DNA of 64,000 nt from Eulemur rufifrons (GCF_041146395.1 NW_027182936.1:87501-151500); one strand, 5' to 3'; shown: positions 10,839-22,699, numbered from the stretch's first letter. Notes: generated by a model from the letters alone, not told the origin. Program-made: numbers and translations.

Positions 10839-13715
10839 AGAAGTAGGAGAGTCATATGTATGAACGGTTACATTCACGCAGAGAAAGAAACTGTTGGGTG
10901 GTGTATGTACGCATGTTAATCTATACTTTGGAGGAAGTTCGAGAGTCATATCTGGGGAAAATTGCAGTCACTTAGAGAAAGCAACAATCGGGGGCCGGTT
11001 TGTAGATCTGCTAAATTCTATTTTGGAAGAAGAGTGAAATTCATATGTGGGAACGCTTATGTTCACTCAGAGACATCAACGATAGGGCAGTGTTTCGTTG
11101 GGATGCTAAAGTGTAGTTTGGAAGAAGTTCGCGAGTCTTATATAAGAAAGCTTACAGTCACCTAGAGAAAGTAACTCTCGGCAGATTGTTTCTAAGCGTG
11201 CTAAACTCTAATTTGCATCAATTGTGAGAGTCAAACATGGGAACGCTTACATTCACTCAGAGAACGCAACGTTTGGGTGGTGGTTTGTAAGCATTCTAAA
11301 CTGTATTTTGGAGGAAGTAGGAGAGTCATATATACGAATGCTTACATTCACGCAGAGAAAGCAACTCTGTGATCGTATTTTGTTGGCATGCTAAACTGTG
11401 GTTTGGAAGAAGTTCGAGAGCCTTATATAGGAAAGATTACAGTGACACAGAGAAAACAACTCTCTGTAGTTTGTTGGTAGGTCTACTAAACTGTAATTTG
11501 GATGATGTGTGAGAACGCTTGCATTCACTCAGAGAAAGAACTTTGTCGTGGTGGTTTGTAGGAATAACAACTGTAGTTCGAAGAAGTAGGAGAGTCATAT
11601 ATGAACGGTTACATTCACGCAGAGAAAGCAACTGTGGAGTGGCGTATGTAATCATCATAATCTGTAGTTTGGAGGAAGTTCGAGAGTCATATCTGGGGAA
11701 AATTAGAGTCATTTAGAGAAAGGAACAATCGGGGGCTGGTGTGTAGGTCTGCTAAATTCTATTTTGGAAAAAGAGTGAGAGTCATATATGGGAACGCTTA
11801 TGTTGACTCAGAGAAATCAACGATGGGACGCTGTATTGTTGGCATGCTAAACTGTAGTTTGGAAGAAGTTCGAAAGTCTTATATAGGAAAGTTTACAGTC
11901 ACCTAGAGAAAGCAACTCACAGGAGGTGGTTTGTAAGCCGCTAAACTCTAATTTGGATGAAGTGAAAGAGGCATACATGGATACGCTTCATTCACTCAGA
12001 GAAAGGTAAATTGGGGTGCCGGTTTGTAGGTATACTAACTCCAGTTTGGAAGAAGTACTAGAGTCATATATATGAACGCTTATATGGACGCAGAGAAAGC
12101 AACTATGGGGTGGTGTTTTGTAGGCCTGCTAAATTATAGTTTGGAAGAAGTTCGAAAGCAGACAGTCACTTAGAGAAAGCAACTCTTGGCGGTGGATTTT
12201 TAGGTCTGCTAAATTGTATTTTGAAAGAAGTACCAGAGTCATATATTCAAACGCTTACATTCATGCAGAGAAAGGAACTGTGGGGTGGTGTTTTCTAGGC
12301 GTGCTAAACTCTAGTTTGGACGAAGTTTGAGAATCACATATAAGAAAGCTTAGAGTCACTTAGAGAAAGCAAATCTCTGGGTGTGGAATGTAGGCGTGCT
12401 AAACTCTATTTTGGTTTAGATTGAGAGTCATATATGGAAAGGGTTACATTCACTCAGAGAAAGCAACGATGGTGTGGTGGTTTGTAGGCATACTAAACTC
12501 TAGTTTGGAAGAAGTAGGAAAATGATATATGGGAACGCTTACATTCATGCAGAGAAAGCAATTATGGGGTGGCTTTTTTGTACCCATGCTAATCTCTAGT
12601 TTGGAAGAAGTTATATAGGAAAGCGTACACTCATTTATAGAAACCAACTTTCGGGGGATGAAGGGTAGGCCTGCAAAACTCTACTTTGGAAGAAGTGGGA
12701 GAGTCATATTGGGGACCACGTACATTGACTCAGAGAAATCGAGGATGGGGTTGTGTTTTGTAGGCATACTAAACTCTAGTTTGGAGAAAGTACGAGAATC
12801 ATATATAGGAACGCTTACATTCATGCAGAGAAAGCAACTATGGAGTGAGGTTTGTATGCCTACTAAACTATAGTTTGGAGGAAGTTTAGAATCTTATATA
12901 GCAAAGCTTACAGTCACCTAGAGAGAGCAACTCTTGGGAGATGATTTCTAAGCCTGATAATTTGCACCAACTCTTAAAGTCAAGTATGGGAAGGTTTACA
13001 TCCACTCAGAACGCAAGGTTTGGGTTGCAGTTTGTGGCCTTAATTGTAGTTCAGAAGAAGTAGGAAAGTCATATATATGAACGGTTACATTCACGCAGAC
13101 AAACCAGCTATGGAGTGATGTGTGTATGCCTACTAAACTATAGTTTGGAGGATGTTCGAGAGTCATATCTGGAAAGCTTACAGTCATTTAGAGAAAGAAA
13201 CTCTCAGGGGGTGGTTCGTAGGCCTGCTAAACTCTATTTTCAATGAAGTGTTAAAATCATATACAGGAACGCTTACATTCACTCAGAGAAAGCAACGTTG
13301 GGGTGGCCGTTTGTGAGCATACTAAACTCTACTTTGGAAGAGGTACAAGAGACATAAATACGAACGCTTACATTAACACAGAGAAAGCAAATACGGGGTT
13401 CTGTAGTGCAGGCATGCTAAACTATAGAATGGAAGAAGTTCGAAAGCTGACAGTCACTTAGAGAAAGCAACTCTTGGCGGGTGATTTTTGAAGTCTGCTA
13501 AATTGTATTTTGAAAGACGTGTCAGAGTCTTATATACAAACGCTTACATTCATGCGTAGAAAGAAACTATGGGGTGATGTGTTGTGGGGATGTTAAACTG
13601 CAGTTTGGAAGAAGTTCGAGAGTGTTATGTAGGATAGCTTACAGTCACCTAGAGAAAGCAACACTCAGGAGAGCTTTGCAAGCCTGCTAAACTCTAACAA
13701 GCAGCGATTGTGAGA
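10839..13715 (+). repeat. Satellite higher-order block, second copy of the 6,935-bp repeat
   Basis: Copy of 3,904-6,780, including private variants such as the Y monomer lacking part of its end (GAAGAAGTTATATAGGAAAG at 12,604). It is preceded here by a complete monomer (CATAATAACTGTAGTTCGG), which the first copy lacks because of the junction at 3,904. Confidence 0.85.
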
Positions 13716-16058
13716 GTCAAACATGGGAACGCTTACATTCACTCAGAGAACACAACGTTTGGGTGGTGGTTTGTAGGCATAATAACTGTAGTTCGGAAGA
13801 AGTAGGAGAGTCATATATGAACGGTTACATTCACGCAGAGAAAGCAACTGTTGGGTGGCGTATGTATGCATGCTAATCTGTAGTTTGGAGGAATTTCGAG
13901 AGTCATATCTGGGGAAAATTACAGTCACTTAGAGAAAGCAACCATCGGGGGCCATTTTGTAGATCTGCTAAATTCTATTTTGAAAGAAGAATGAGAGTCA
14001 TATATGGGAACGCTTATGATCACGAAGAGAAATCAACTATGGGGCGGTGTTTTGTTGGCATGCTAAACTGTAGTTTGGAAGAAGTTCGCGAGTCTTACAT
14101 AGGAAAGCTTACAGTCACCCAGAGAAAGCAACTCTCGGGAGATTGTTTCTAAGCATGCTAAATTCTAGATTGCATCAATTGTGAGAGTCAAACATGGGAA
14201 CGCTTACATTCACTCAGAGAACGCAACGTTTGGGTGGTGGTTTGTAAGCATTCTAAACTGTATTTTGGAGGAAGTAGGAGAGTCATACATACGAATGCTT
14301 ACATTCACGCAGAGAAAGCAACTCTGTGATCGTATTTTGTTGGCATGCTAAACTGTGGTTTGGAAGAAGTTCGAGAGCCTTATATAGGAAAGATTACAGT
14401 GACACAGAGAAAACAACTCTCTGTAGTTTGTTGGTAGGTCTACTAAACTGTAATTTGGATGAAGTGTGAGAACGCTTGCATTCACTCACAGAAAGAACGT
14501 TGTCGTGATGGTTTGTAGGAATAAATGCTGTAGTTCAAAAGAAGTAGGAGAGTCATATATGAACGGTTACATTCACGCAGAGAAAGCAACTGTGGGGTGG
14601 TCTATGTAATCATCATAATCTAGTTTGGAGAAAGTTCGAGAGTCATATGTGGGAAAAATTAAAGTCACCTAGAGAATTGGAACCATCGGGTGTTGTGTAG
14701 GTCTGCTAAATTCTATTTTGGAAGAAGAGTGAGAGTCATATATGGGAACGCTTATGTTCACTCAGAGAAATCAACGATGGGGCGCTGTATTGTTGGCATG
14801 CTAAACTGTAGTTTGGAAGAAGTTCGAGAGTCTTATATAGGAAAGTTTACAGTCACCTAGAGAAAGCAACTCACAGGAGGTGGTTTGTGGGCCGCTAAAC
14901 TCTAATTTGGATGAAGTGAAAGAGGCATACATGGATACGCTTCATTCACTCAGAGAAAGGTAAATTTGGGTGCCGGTTTGTAGGTATACTAACTCCAGTT
15001 TGGAAGAAGTACGAGAGTCATATATATGAACGATTATATGGACGCAGAGAAAGCAACTATGGGGTGGTGTTTTGTAGGCATGATAAAATATAATTTGGAA
15101 GAAGTTCGAAAGCTGACAGTGACTTAGAGAAAGCAACTCTTGGCGGTTGATTTTGAGGTCTGCTAAATTGTATTTTGATAGAAGTACAAGAGTCATATGT
15201 AAAATCGCTTATATTTATGCTGAGAAAGAAACTATGTGGTTATGTTTTGTTGGCGTGCTGAAATGTAGTTTCGAAGACGTTCGACAGTCTTTTATAGGAA
15301 AGCTTACAGTCCCCCAGAGGAAGCAACTTTCGAGAGATAGTTTGTAAGCCTGCTAAACTCTACTTTGCATCATTTGGAACAGTCATACTTGGGAATGCTA
15401 ACATTCTCTCAGAGAACGCAACGTTTGGTTGGTTGTTTGTAAGCATACTAAACTGTATTTTGGAAGAAGTAGCAGAGTCATATATATGAGTGCTTACATT
15501 CACGCAGAGAGGGCAACTATGGGGTGGTGTTTTGTAGGCATGCAAATCTCTAGTTGCGAAGAAGTTAAGAGTAATAGGAAAGCTTACAGTCTCACAGAGA
15601 AAGCAACCCTTGGGGGCCGGTTTGTAGTTCTGCCAAATTCTATTTTGGATGAAGTGTGAATCTTAAATGGGAACGCTAACATTCACTCAGAGAAAGCAAG
15701 GTTGCGGTGGTGATTTTTAGTCACACTAAACTGGAGTTTGGAGGAAGTACGAGAATAAAAGAATGCTTACATTCACTCAGAAAAAGCAACGTTGGGGAGG
15801 TGGTTGGTAGGTGTACTATACTTTGGAAGAAGTACGAGTGTGATGCATAGGAACGCTTACATTCACGCAAACTATGGGGTGGCCTTTTGTTGGCATGCTA
15901 AACTATGTCCCAAAGTCATATATAGGAAAGCTTATAGTGAGAGAAAGCAACTCTCGGGCGGTGTTTTGTAGGTCCGGCAAATTGCATTTTGAAAGCAGTC
16001 CGAGATTCATATAATGTTAGGCTGGTGGTTTGTAGGCATACTAAACTGTATTTTGGAA
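13716..16058 (+). repeat. Diverged right end of the forward satellite arm
   Basis: Same ~95-bp monomers. The part from 14,180 to 15,110 follows the monomer order of about 4,290-5,225 (offset ~9,888) but with more differences. From about 15,150 onward monomers carry many substitutions and internal deletions, such as the shortened monomer at 16,003-16,030. The arm stops at the inversion point. Confidence 0.8.
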
Positions 16059-16062
16059 CTCG
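16055..16062. other. Satellite inversion junction
   Basis: A forward monomer ends within TAAACTGTATTTTGGAA (to 16,058). The next bases, CTCGTATGTATGACTCTCAC, are the reverse complement of a monomer start (GTGAGAGTCATACATACGAG). The neighbouring monomers confirm that polarity is forward on the left and reverse on the right. There is no spacer beyond one or two ambiguous bases. Confidence 0.85.
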
Positions 16063-16189
16063 TATGTATGACTCTCACACTTGATCCAAATTAGAGTTCA
16101 CCAGGCCTATAAACCACATCCTGAGAGTTGCTTTCTCTAGGTGAATGTAAGCTTTCCTATGTAAAACTCTCGAACTTCTTCCAAACTAA

Positions 16190-17700
16190 AGTTTAGCATG
16201 CCAACAGTACACCACCGCATCGTTGCTTTCTCTGAGTGAACATAAGCATTCCCTTATATGAATCACTTTTTCCAAAATAGAATTTAGCAGACCTACAAAC
16301 CAGTCCCCGATGGTTGATTTAGCTATGTGACTGTAATTTTCCCCAGATATGACTCTCAAACTTCCTCCAAAGTATAGATTAACATGCGTACATACACCAC
16401 CCAACAGTTTCTTTCTCTGCGTGAATGTAACTGTTCATATATATGACTCTCCTACTTCTTCCGACCTACAGTTATTATGCCTACAAACCACCACCCAAAC
16501 GTTGTGTTCTCTCCGTGAATGTAAGCTTTCCCATATTTGACTCTCACAATTGCTGCTAATTAGTGTTTAGAGGCTTGCAAAGCTGTCCCGAGTGTTGTTT
16601 TCTCTAGGTGACTGTAGCTATCCTATATAACACTCTGGAAGTCCTTTCAAACTGCAGTTTAGCATGCCAACAAAACATCACCCCATAGTTTCTTTCTCTG
16701 CATAAATGTAAGCGTTTGTGTATATAACTCTTGTACGTCTTTCAAAATACAATTTAGCAGACCTAAAAATCACCCGCCAAGAGTTGCTTTCTCTAAGTGA
16801 CTGTCAGCTTTCGAACTTCTTCCAATCTATAGTTTAGCATGCCTGCACTACAGCACCCCGTATTTGCTTTCTCTGTGTTAATGTAAGCGTTCCTATGTAT
16901 GTCTCTCGTACCTCTTCCAAAGTAGAGTTTAGTATGCTCAAAAACGGCCACCCCAACGTTGCTTTCTCTGAGTGAATGTAAGCGTTCCTGTATATGATTC
17001 GAACACTTCATTGAAAATAGAGTTTAGCAGGCCTACGAACCACCCCCAGAGAGTTGCTTTCTCTAAATGACTGTAAGCTTTCCAGATATGACTCTCGAAC
17101 ATCCTCCAATCTATCGTTTAGTAGGCATACAAACATCACTCCATAGTTGCTTTCTCTGCATGAATGTAAGCGTTCCTATAAATGATTCTCGTCCTTCTTC
17201 CAAACTAGAGTTTAGTATGCCTACAAACCACAACCCCGTCGTTGATTTCTCCGAGTGAATATACCCAGTCCCCCATATGACTCTCCCCCTTCTTCCAAAG
17301 TAGAGTTTTGCAGGCCTACAAATCATCCCCCGAAAGTTGGTTTCTATAAATGACGGTACGCTTTCCTATATATTACTCTTTAACTTCTTGCAAAATAGAG
17401 ATTTGCATGGCTACAAAAAAGCCACCCCATAATTGCTTTCTCTGCATGAATGTAAGCGTTCCCATATATCATTCTCCTACTTCTTCCAAACTAGAGTTCA
17501 GTATGCCTACAAACGACCACACCATCGTTGCTTTCTCTGAGTGAATGTAAGCCTTCCCATATATGACTCTCACTCTGAAACCAAAATAGAGTTTGGCACA
17601 CCTACATTCCACACCCAGAGATTTGCTTTAAGCGACTCTAAGCTTTCTTATATGTGATTGTCAAACTTCGTCCAAACTAGAGTTTAGCATGCCTAGAAAC
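16190..17700 (-). repeat. Inverted copy of satellite ~9,600-11,110
   Basis: Corresponding positions in the two arms add up to 27,298-27,299 throughout: 9,755 pairs with 17,544, 9,973 with 17,326, 10,288 with 17,011 and 10,758 with 16,540. A constant sum over more than 1.2 kb shows one collinear inverted duplication rather than chance similarity between monomers. Confidence 0.85.
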
Positions 17701-18911
17701 CACCCCACAGTTGCTTTCTCTGCATGAATGTAAGCGTTCATATACATGACTCTCGTACTTCCTCCAAAATACAGTTTAGAATGCCTACAAACCACCACCC
17801 AAACGTTGCGTTCTCTGAATGAATGAAAGCATTCCCATGTTTGACTCTCACAATTGATGCAAAGTAGAGTTTAGCAGGCCAAGAAAGGCTCTCCCGAGAG
17901 TTGCTTTCTCTAGGTGACTGTAAGCTTTCCTAAATAAGACTCTCCAACTTCTTCCAAACTACAGGTTAACATGCCCACAAAACATCACCCCATGGTTTTT
18001 TCTTTGCATGAATGTAAGCATTAGTATATATCACTCTGGTACTTCTTTCAAAATACAATTTAGCAGACCTAAAAATCACCCACCAAGAGTTGCTTTCTCT
18101 AAATGACTGTTCAGGTTTGGAACTTCTTCCAAACTATAGCATGCTTACAAAACACCACCCCGTAGTTGCTTTCTCTGTGTGAATGTAAGCGTTCCCAAAT
18201 ATCATTCTCGTACTTCTTCCAAACTATTTAGTATGCCTACAAAAACCACCCCAGTGTTGTTTCTCTGAGGGAATGTAAGCGGTCCCATGTTTGACTCTCA
18301 CACTTCATCCAAATTAGAGTTTAGCATGTGTACAAAAAAATCTCCCGAGTGTTGCTTTCCCTGGGTGACGGTAATCTTTCCTGTATAAGGTTCTCCAACT
18401 TCTTCCAAACTACAGTTTAGCATGCCTACAAAACCTGACGCCATAAGTGCTTTCTCTGTGTGAATGTAAGTGTTCCTATATAGGACTCTCGTACTTCTTC
18501 CAAACTACAGTTTAGTATGCCCTACAAACCACCACCCAAACGTTGTTTTCTCTGAGTGAATGTAAGCGTTCCCATATATGACTCTCACATTTCAACCAAA
18601 ATAACTCTATTTCAACCAAAATAACTCTACATTCCACACCCAGAGAGTTGCTTTCTCTACGTGACTGTAAACTTTCCTATATATGACTCTCAAACTTCGT
18701 CCAAACTAGAGTTTTGCAAGCCTACAAAACACCACCCCATAGTTGCATTCGGTGCCGGAATGTAAGCGGTTCTACATGTGATTCTCTTGCTTCTTCTAGG
18801 AACCACAACCACAACGTTGCTTTCACTGAGTTCCCATATATTATTCTAACACTTCATTGAAAATAGAGTTTAGCAGGCCTACGAAACACCCCCTAGGGTT
18901 GCTTTCTCTAA

Positions 18912-19435
18912 GTGACTGTAAGCTTCCCAGATATGGCTCTCGAACTTCCTCCAAACTATATTTTAGTAGGCATACAAACATCACTCCATAGTTGCTTTCT
19001 CTGCGTGAAGGTAAGCTTTCCTATATACGATTCTCGTACTTCTTCCAAACTAGAGTTGACTATGCCTACAAATCACAATCCCATCGTTGATTTCTCTGAG
19101 TGAATGCACGCAGTCCCCAATATGACTCTCTCCCACTTCCAAACTGGAGTTTTTCAGGTGTACAAAACATCCCCCGAGAGTTGGTTTCTATGACTGTACC
19201 CTTTCCTATATATTACTCCTTAACTTCTTCCAAACTAGAGATTAGCATGGCTACAAAAACGCCACCCCATAATTGCTTTCTCTACGCGAATGTAAGCGTT
19301 CCCATATATCATTCTCCTACTTCTTCCAAACTAGAGTTTAGTATGCCTACAAACCACCACGCCGTCGTTGCTTTCTCTGAGGGAATGTAAGCCTTCCCAT
19401 ATATGACTCTCACTCTTAAACCAAAATAGAGTTTA
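18912..19435 (-). repeat. Direct satellite duplication in the reverse arm (copy of ~17,067-17,590)
   Basis: Same monomer order, including the GACTCTAAGCTTTCTTATAT and CCAAAATAGAGTTTAGCAGG landmarks, about 1,845 bp after the first occurrence. It is more diverged than the forward-arm duplications. Confidence 0.7.
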
Positions 19436-19699
19436 GCAGGCCTACATTCCACACCCAGAGATTTGCTTTCTCTAAGTGACTCTAAGCTTTCTTATATGTG
19501 ATTCTCAAACTTCGTCCAAACTAGAGTTTAGCATGCCTATAAAACACCACCCCATAGTTACTTTCAGTGCGTCAAAATGTATGTGCTCCTATATGTGATT
19601 CTCGTGCTTCTTCCAAACTGCAGTTTAGTAAGCCTACAAACAACCCCATCGTTGCTTTCTCTGAGTGAATGTAAGCGTTCTCATATATGACTCTCACAC

Positions 19700-20835
19700 T
19701 TCAACCAAAACAGGGTTTTGCAGGCCTACAAACCACCCGCCAAGACTTGCTTTTTCAAAGTGGCTGTTACCTTTCCTATATAGGACTCTGGAACTTCTCC
19801 CAAGCTAGACTTTAACATGTCTACCTGACACTACTCCGTAGTTGCTCTCGCTGTGTGAATGTAAGCGTTCCTATATATGAGTCTTGTACTTCTTCTTAAC
19901 TAACATCTGGCATGCCAAAATAACACTCCCCCATAGTTGCTTTCTTTGAGTCAATGTAAACATTCCTATATATGTCTCTCGCACTTCTTCCAAACTAGAG
20001 TTGAATAAGTCTACAAACCAATCCCCGACAGCTGTTTTCTCTGAACGAATTTAAGCGTTCCTATATATGACTATGGCACTTCCTCCAAACTAGAGTTTAG
20101 AAAGCCTACACTCCACCCCTGTTCGTTGCTTTCTCTAAGTTACTGTATGCTTTCCTATACATGGCTCTCGAAATTTTCCAAACTAGAGTTAGCATGCCTA
20201 CTATACACCTACACATAATTGCTTTGTCTGAGTGAATATAAGCCTTCCTATATATGACTGTCGCACTTTTTCCAAATTAGAGTGTAGCCAGCCTGGAAAG
20301 CACCCCTTATAGTTGCTTTCATTGAGTGAATGTTAACATTCCTATGTATGACTCTCGCAACTTTTCCAATCTAAGATTTTAGCAATGCTACAAATCCCCC
20401 GCCGAGAGTTCCTATACATAACTGTCCTCTTTTTCCAAGCTAGAGTTTAGGAAGCCTAGAATCCGTCCCCCCGTAGACGCTTTATGTGAACGTAAGCGTT
20501 CTATATATGACTCTCGCCTTCCTCCAAACTAGAGCTTAGCAAGCCTACAAACCAACTCCCTATAATTGCTTTCTCTGAATGAATGATATCGTTCCTATAT
20601 AAGACTCTCGAACTTCTTCCAAACCAGAGTTTAACAAGCCAAAAAAGCACCCCCCATAGATGCTTCCTCTAACTCAAAGCTAATATTCCTATATATGATT
20701 CAGCTTCTTCATCCAAACTAGAGTAAGGCAAGCCTACAAATCACACATCAATAGTTGCTTTCTATAAGTAAATGTAAGCATCCCTATATATGACTATAGC
20801 AATTCTTCCAAACTGGAGTTTAGCAAGCCTACAGA
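19700..20835 (-). repeat. Highly diverged satellite edge
   Basis: Monomers are still recognisable through TTCCAAACTAGAGTTTAG and GTTGCTTTCTCTGA variants, but nearly every one has private changes and indels. It ends in GTTTAGCAAGCCTACAGACC at about 20,835, where the sequence continues as the middle of a cassette. Confidence 0.8.
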
Positions 20836-20983
20836 CCCCAGGACTCCACTCCATAGTACCCTGGGCATTGGCGCCTGCCTGTCATGCAGGACATAGGGGC
20901 GGACGCTCATCTCAGACACAGCATTGGTGGATTGTAGGCTTTTTTAAGTTTTTGAATTGAAGAACTCTGAGAATTGGAATTCG
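20836..20983 (+). repeat. Half cassette (B-like, 5' half missing) at the satellite boundary
   Basis: CCATAGTACCCTGGGCATTG, TGTCATGCAGGACATAG, GATTGTAGGCTTTTTTAAG and AACTCTGAGAATTGGAATTC follow the order of the second half of B cassettes (compare 30,008-30,145). The usual start GGGCACAGGACCTG is absent, and satellite lies directly upstream. Confidence 0.75.
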
Positions 20984-21231
20984 GTTTAGGGTAAGGTTAG
21001 GTGTTAGGGACTAGGATTAGATTTAGGGGTTAGGGTTTTAGGTTAGAATTAGGGTTAGGATTACTGTTAGGGTTAGAGATTAGGATTATGTTTAGTGGTT
21101 GGGTTTAGGTTTAGGGTGAGAGGCAAGAGTAAGGGTCAGGGATTAGGGTTACTGTTAGGAGTTAGATTCAGGGCTTACGAAGGGTTTGGTTTAGTGATAG
21201 GGTTAGGGCTTACGTTTAACGGTGTGTGTTA

Positions 21232-21362
21232 GGGCACGGGCCCCGTCTAATGTACGGGGCACTGTGGGTGTGGAGCAAGGCTGCGTCCCCACTTCATCTT
21301 ACCCTTGGTGTTGGGCTTCAACTGTCACGCAGGACAAAGGCAGAGGCTCATGAAACGCATGG
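21232..21362 (+). repeat. C-type (diverged, 3'-truncated) cassette
   Basis: Begins like an A cassette (GGGCACGGGCCCCGTCTAA) and later has CACGCAGGACAAAGGCAGAGG. The middle is unlike A or B, and the usual ATTGTAGGC tail is replaced by telomeric repeat after CGCATGG. It contains a perfect 7-bp hairpin stem: GCCCCGT at 21,240-21,246, a 7-base loop, and ACGGGGC at 21,254-21,260. Confidence 0.7.
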
Positions 21363-21967
21363 TTAAGATTAAGGTTTAAGGTTAGGGTCAAGGTTGAGGG
21401 TTAGGGTGAGGGTTAACAGTTAGAGTTAGGGTAAGGGGGTTAGGGATAGGGTTAGGGTTAAGGGTTAGGTTTATGGTTCAGGTTTAAGGTTAGCGTTAGA
21501 GGGTAGGGTTAGTGTAACTGTAGGTCAGTGTTGCGGTTAGATCTCTAGGCATTAGGGTAAAGGTCAGGGTTAGGGTTAAGAGTTAGGGTTAAGTTTAATG
21601 GTTAAGGATTGGGATTAGGGTTGAGGGTTAGGGTTAAGATTATGGGTAATGACTCAGGATCAAAGGTTAGGGTTATTTTTAGGCGTAGGGTTAGCGTAAG
21701 GGGTTAGGGTTAATGTTAGTGTTGTTGGTAGGGTTAAGGTTAGGGTTGGCGTTTCAAAATTAGGGATTAGGTGTTATGGTTATGGCTAGGAGTTAGCGTT
21801 AGATTTACGGTGTAGGTCTTGTTCTCAGGGTGTCATGCATTAACGTTAAGATAAGGGGTTAAAGTTAGGGTTACGGTGAGCTTTACCTGTTAAGGTGAGC
21901 AGTAGGATCAGGGTTAGGTGTTATGTTCTGGGTTAGGGTTATGGGTGAGGGGTAGGGTTTATCCTTA

Positions 21968-22164
21968 GGGCACGGGCCCTGTATGCACTAGGAGGCGAAG
22001 TTAGGGGTCTGTGATGGTCGCTGGGAACCCACTCTATCGCACGCAGTGTATGGGCCTCTGGGTTTCATGCAGGACACTGTGGCAGAGCCGGCTTTCATGC
22101 ATGGCTTAGTAGGATTGTAGGCTTTCAAAACTCTGAGAAAGCAAGAAGTCTGAGAATTAGATTT
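21968..22164 (+). repeat. A-type cassette (A3 subtype)
   Basis: Starts GGGCACGGGCCCTGTATGCA and ends GAGAATTAGATTT. A3 copies share CATGCATGGCTTAGTAGG where other A copies have CATGGCATGGGAGG. It lies 528 bp before an A2 copy, as in the inverted order of the 3,433-bp units. Confidence 0.88.
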
Positions 22165-22495
22165 CGGGTTAGGATTACGGCACGGTTTAGGGATGAAGAT
22201 TAGTGGTTAGGGTGAGGGCTTAGGGTTAGGGGTTAGGGTTAGGGTTAGGGTTGCTGGTAGGGTGAAGGTTAGGTTTGACGTTTTAGAATTAGGGATGAGG
22301 TGTTACGGTTATGACTATGGTTTAGGATTAGAATTACGGGATAGGGCTTCTTCTCAAGGTGTTATGCATTCACGTTAAGTTAAGGGGCTAAGTTAGGGTT
22401 ACGGGGAGGTTTATTTTTTAAGGTGAGCAATAGGATCAGGGTTAGGTGTTATGTTCAGGGTGAGGGTTATCTGTTAGGGGTAGTGTTTATACTTA

Positions 22496-22698
22496 GCGTA
22501 CGGGCCCTGTCTGCACTGGGCGGGGGGCTGGGGTTAGGGGGATGGGATTGTCCCCGGGAACACACTCTATCGTACGCTGGGTATGGGCTCCTGGGTTTCA
22601 TGCAGGACACAGTGGCAGAGCCCCCTTTTACTCATGGCATGGGAGGATTGTAGGCTTTCTAAACTCTGAGAAAGCAAGAACTCTGAGAATTAGATTTA
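22496..22698 (+). repeat. A-type cassette (A2 subtype)
   Basis: Starts GCGTACGGGCCCTGTCTGCA, followed by a G-rich run. A2 copies share CTCATGGCATGGGAGG. It is followed, 1,815 bp later, by an A1 copy; this interval corresponds to the 1.86-kb unit of positions 1-3,732 in inverse orientation. Confidence 0.88.
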
Positions 22699-22699
22699 G

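Larger units (their letters stand above)
3904..16058 (+). repeat. 95-bp satellite array, forward arm
   Basis: Tandem monomers of about 95 bp. The anchor GAGTCAT and its variants occur at 3,914, 4,008, 4,103, 4,198 and 4,293, and onward to about 16,058. A typical monomer reads GGAACGCTTACATTCACTC, AGAGAAAGCAACGATGGGG, TTTGTAGGCATACTAAACTC and TTTGGAAGAAGT before the next GAGAGTCATATAT. Three monomer types alternate as X (ACATTCACTCAGAG), Y (ACATTCACGCAGAG with GTTCGAGAGTCTTATATA) and Z (GGAAAGCTTACAGTCACCTAG), giving a trimer of about 285 bp, with some hybrid or deleted monomers. No telomeric repeat lies inside. I do not recognise the family. Confidence 0.92.
16059..20835 (-). repeat. 95-bp satellite array, reverse arm
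   Basis: Reverse complements of the same monomers: GTTGCTTTCTCTGAGTGAAT, GTAAGCGTTCCCATATATGA and CTTCTTCCAAACTAGAGTTT at ~95-bp spacing. The segment from about 16,190 to 17,700 is a close inverted copy of about 9,600-11,110. About 17,067-17,590 recurs directly at about 18,912-19,435 (offset ~1,845). From about 19,700 to 20,835 the monomers are much more diverged. Confidence 0.9.

Noticed and set aside
3904..16058. Evenly spaced repeats that might suggest a CRISPR array
   Set aside because: Repeats are directly adjacent ~95-bp monomers with gradual divergence and no unique spacers. The surroundings are eukaryotic telomeric DNA.
3904..20835. Many 60-96-codon frames on both strands of the satellite
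   Set aside because: They span monomer after monomer with the same peptide words in different order, overlap on opposite strands, and stop at random monomer variants. Typical chance frames in a ~95-bp repeat.
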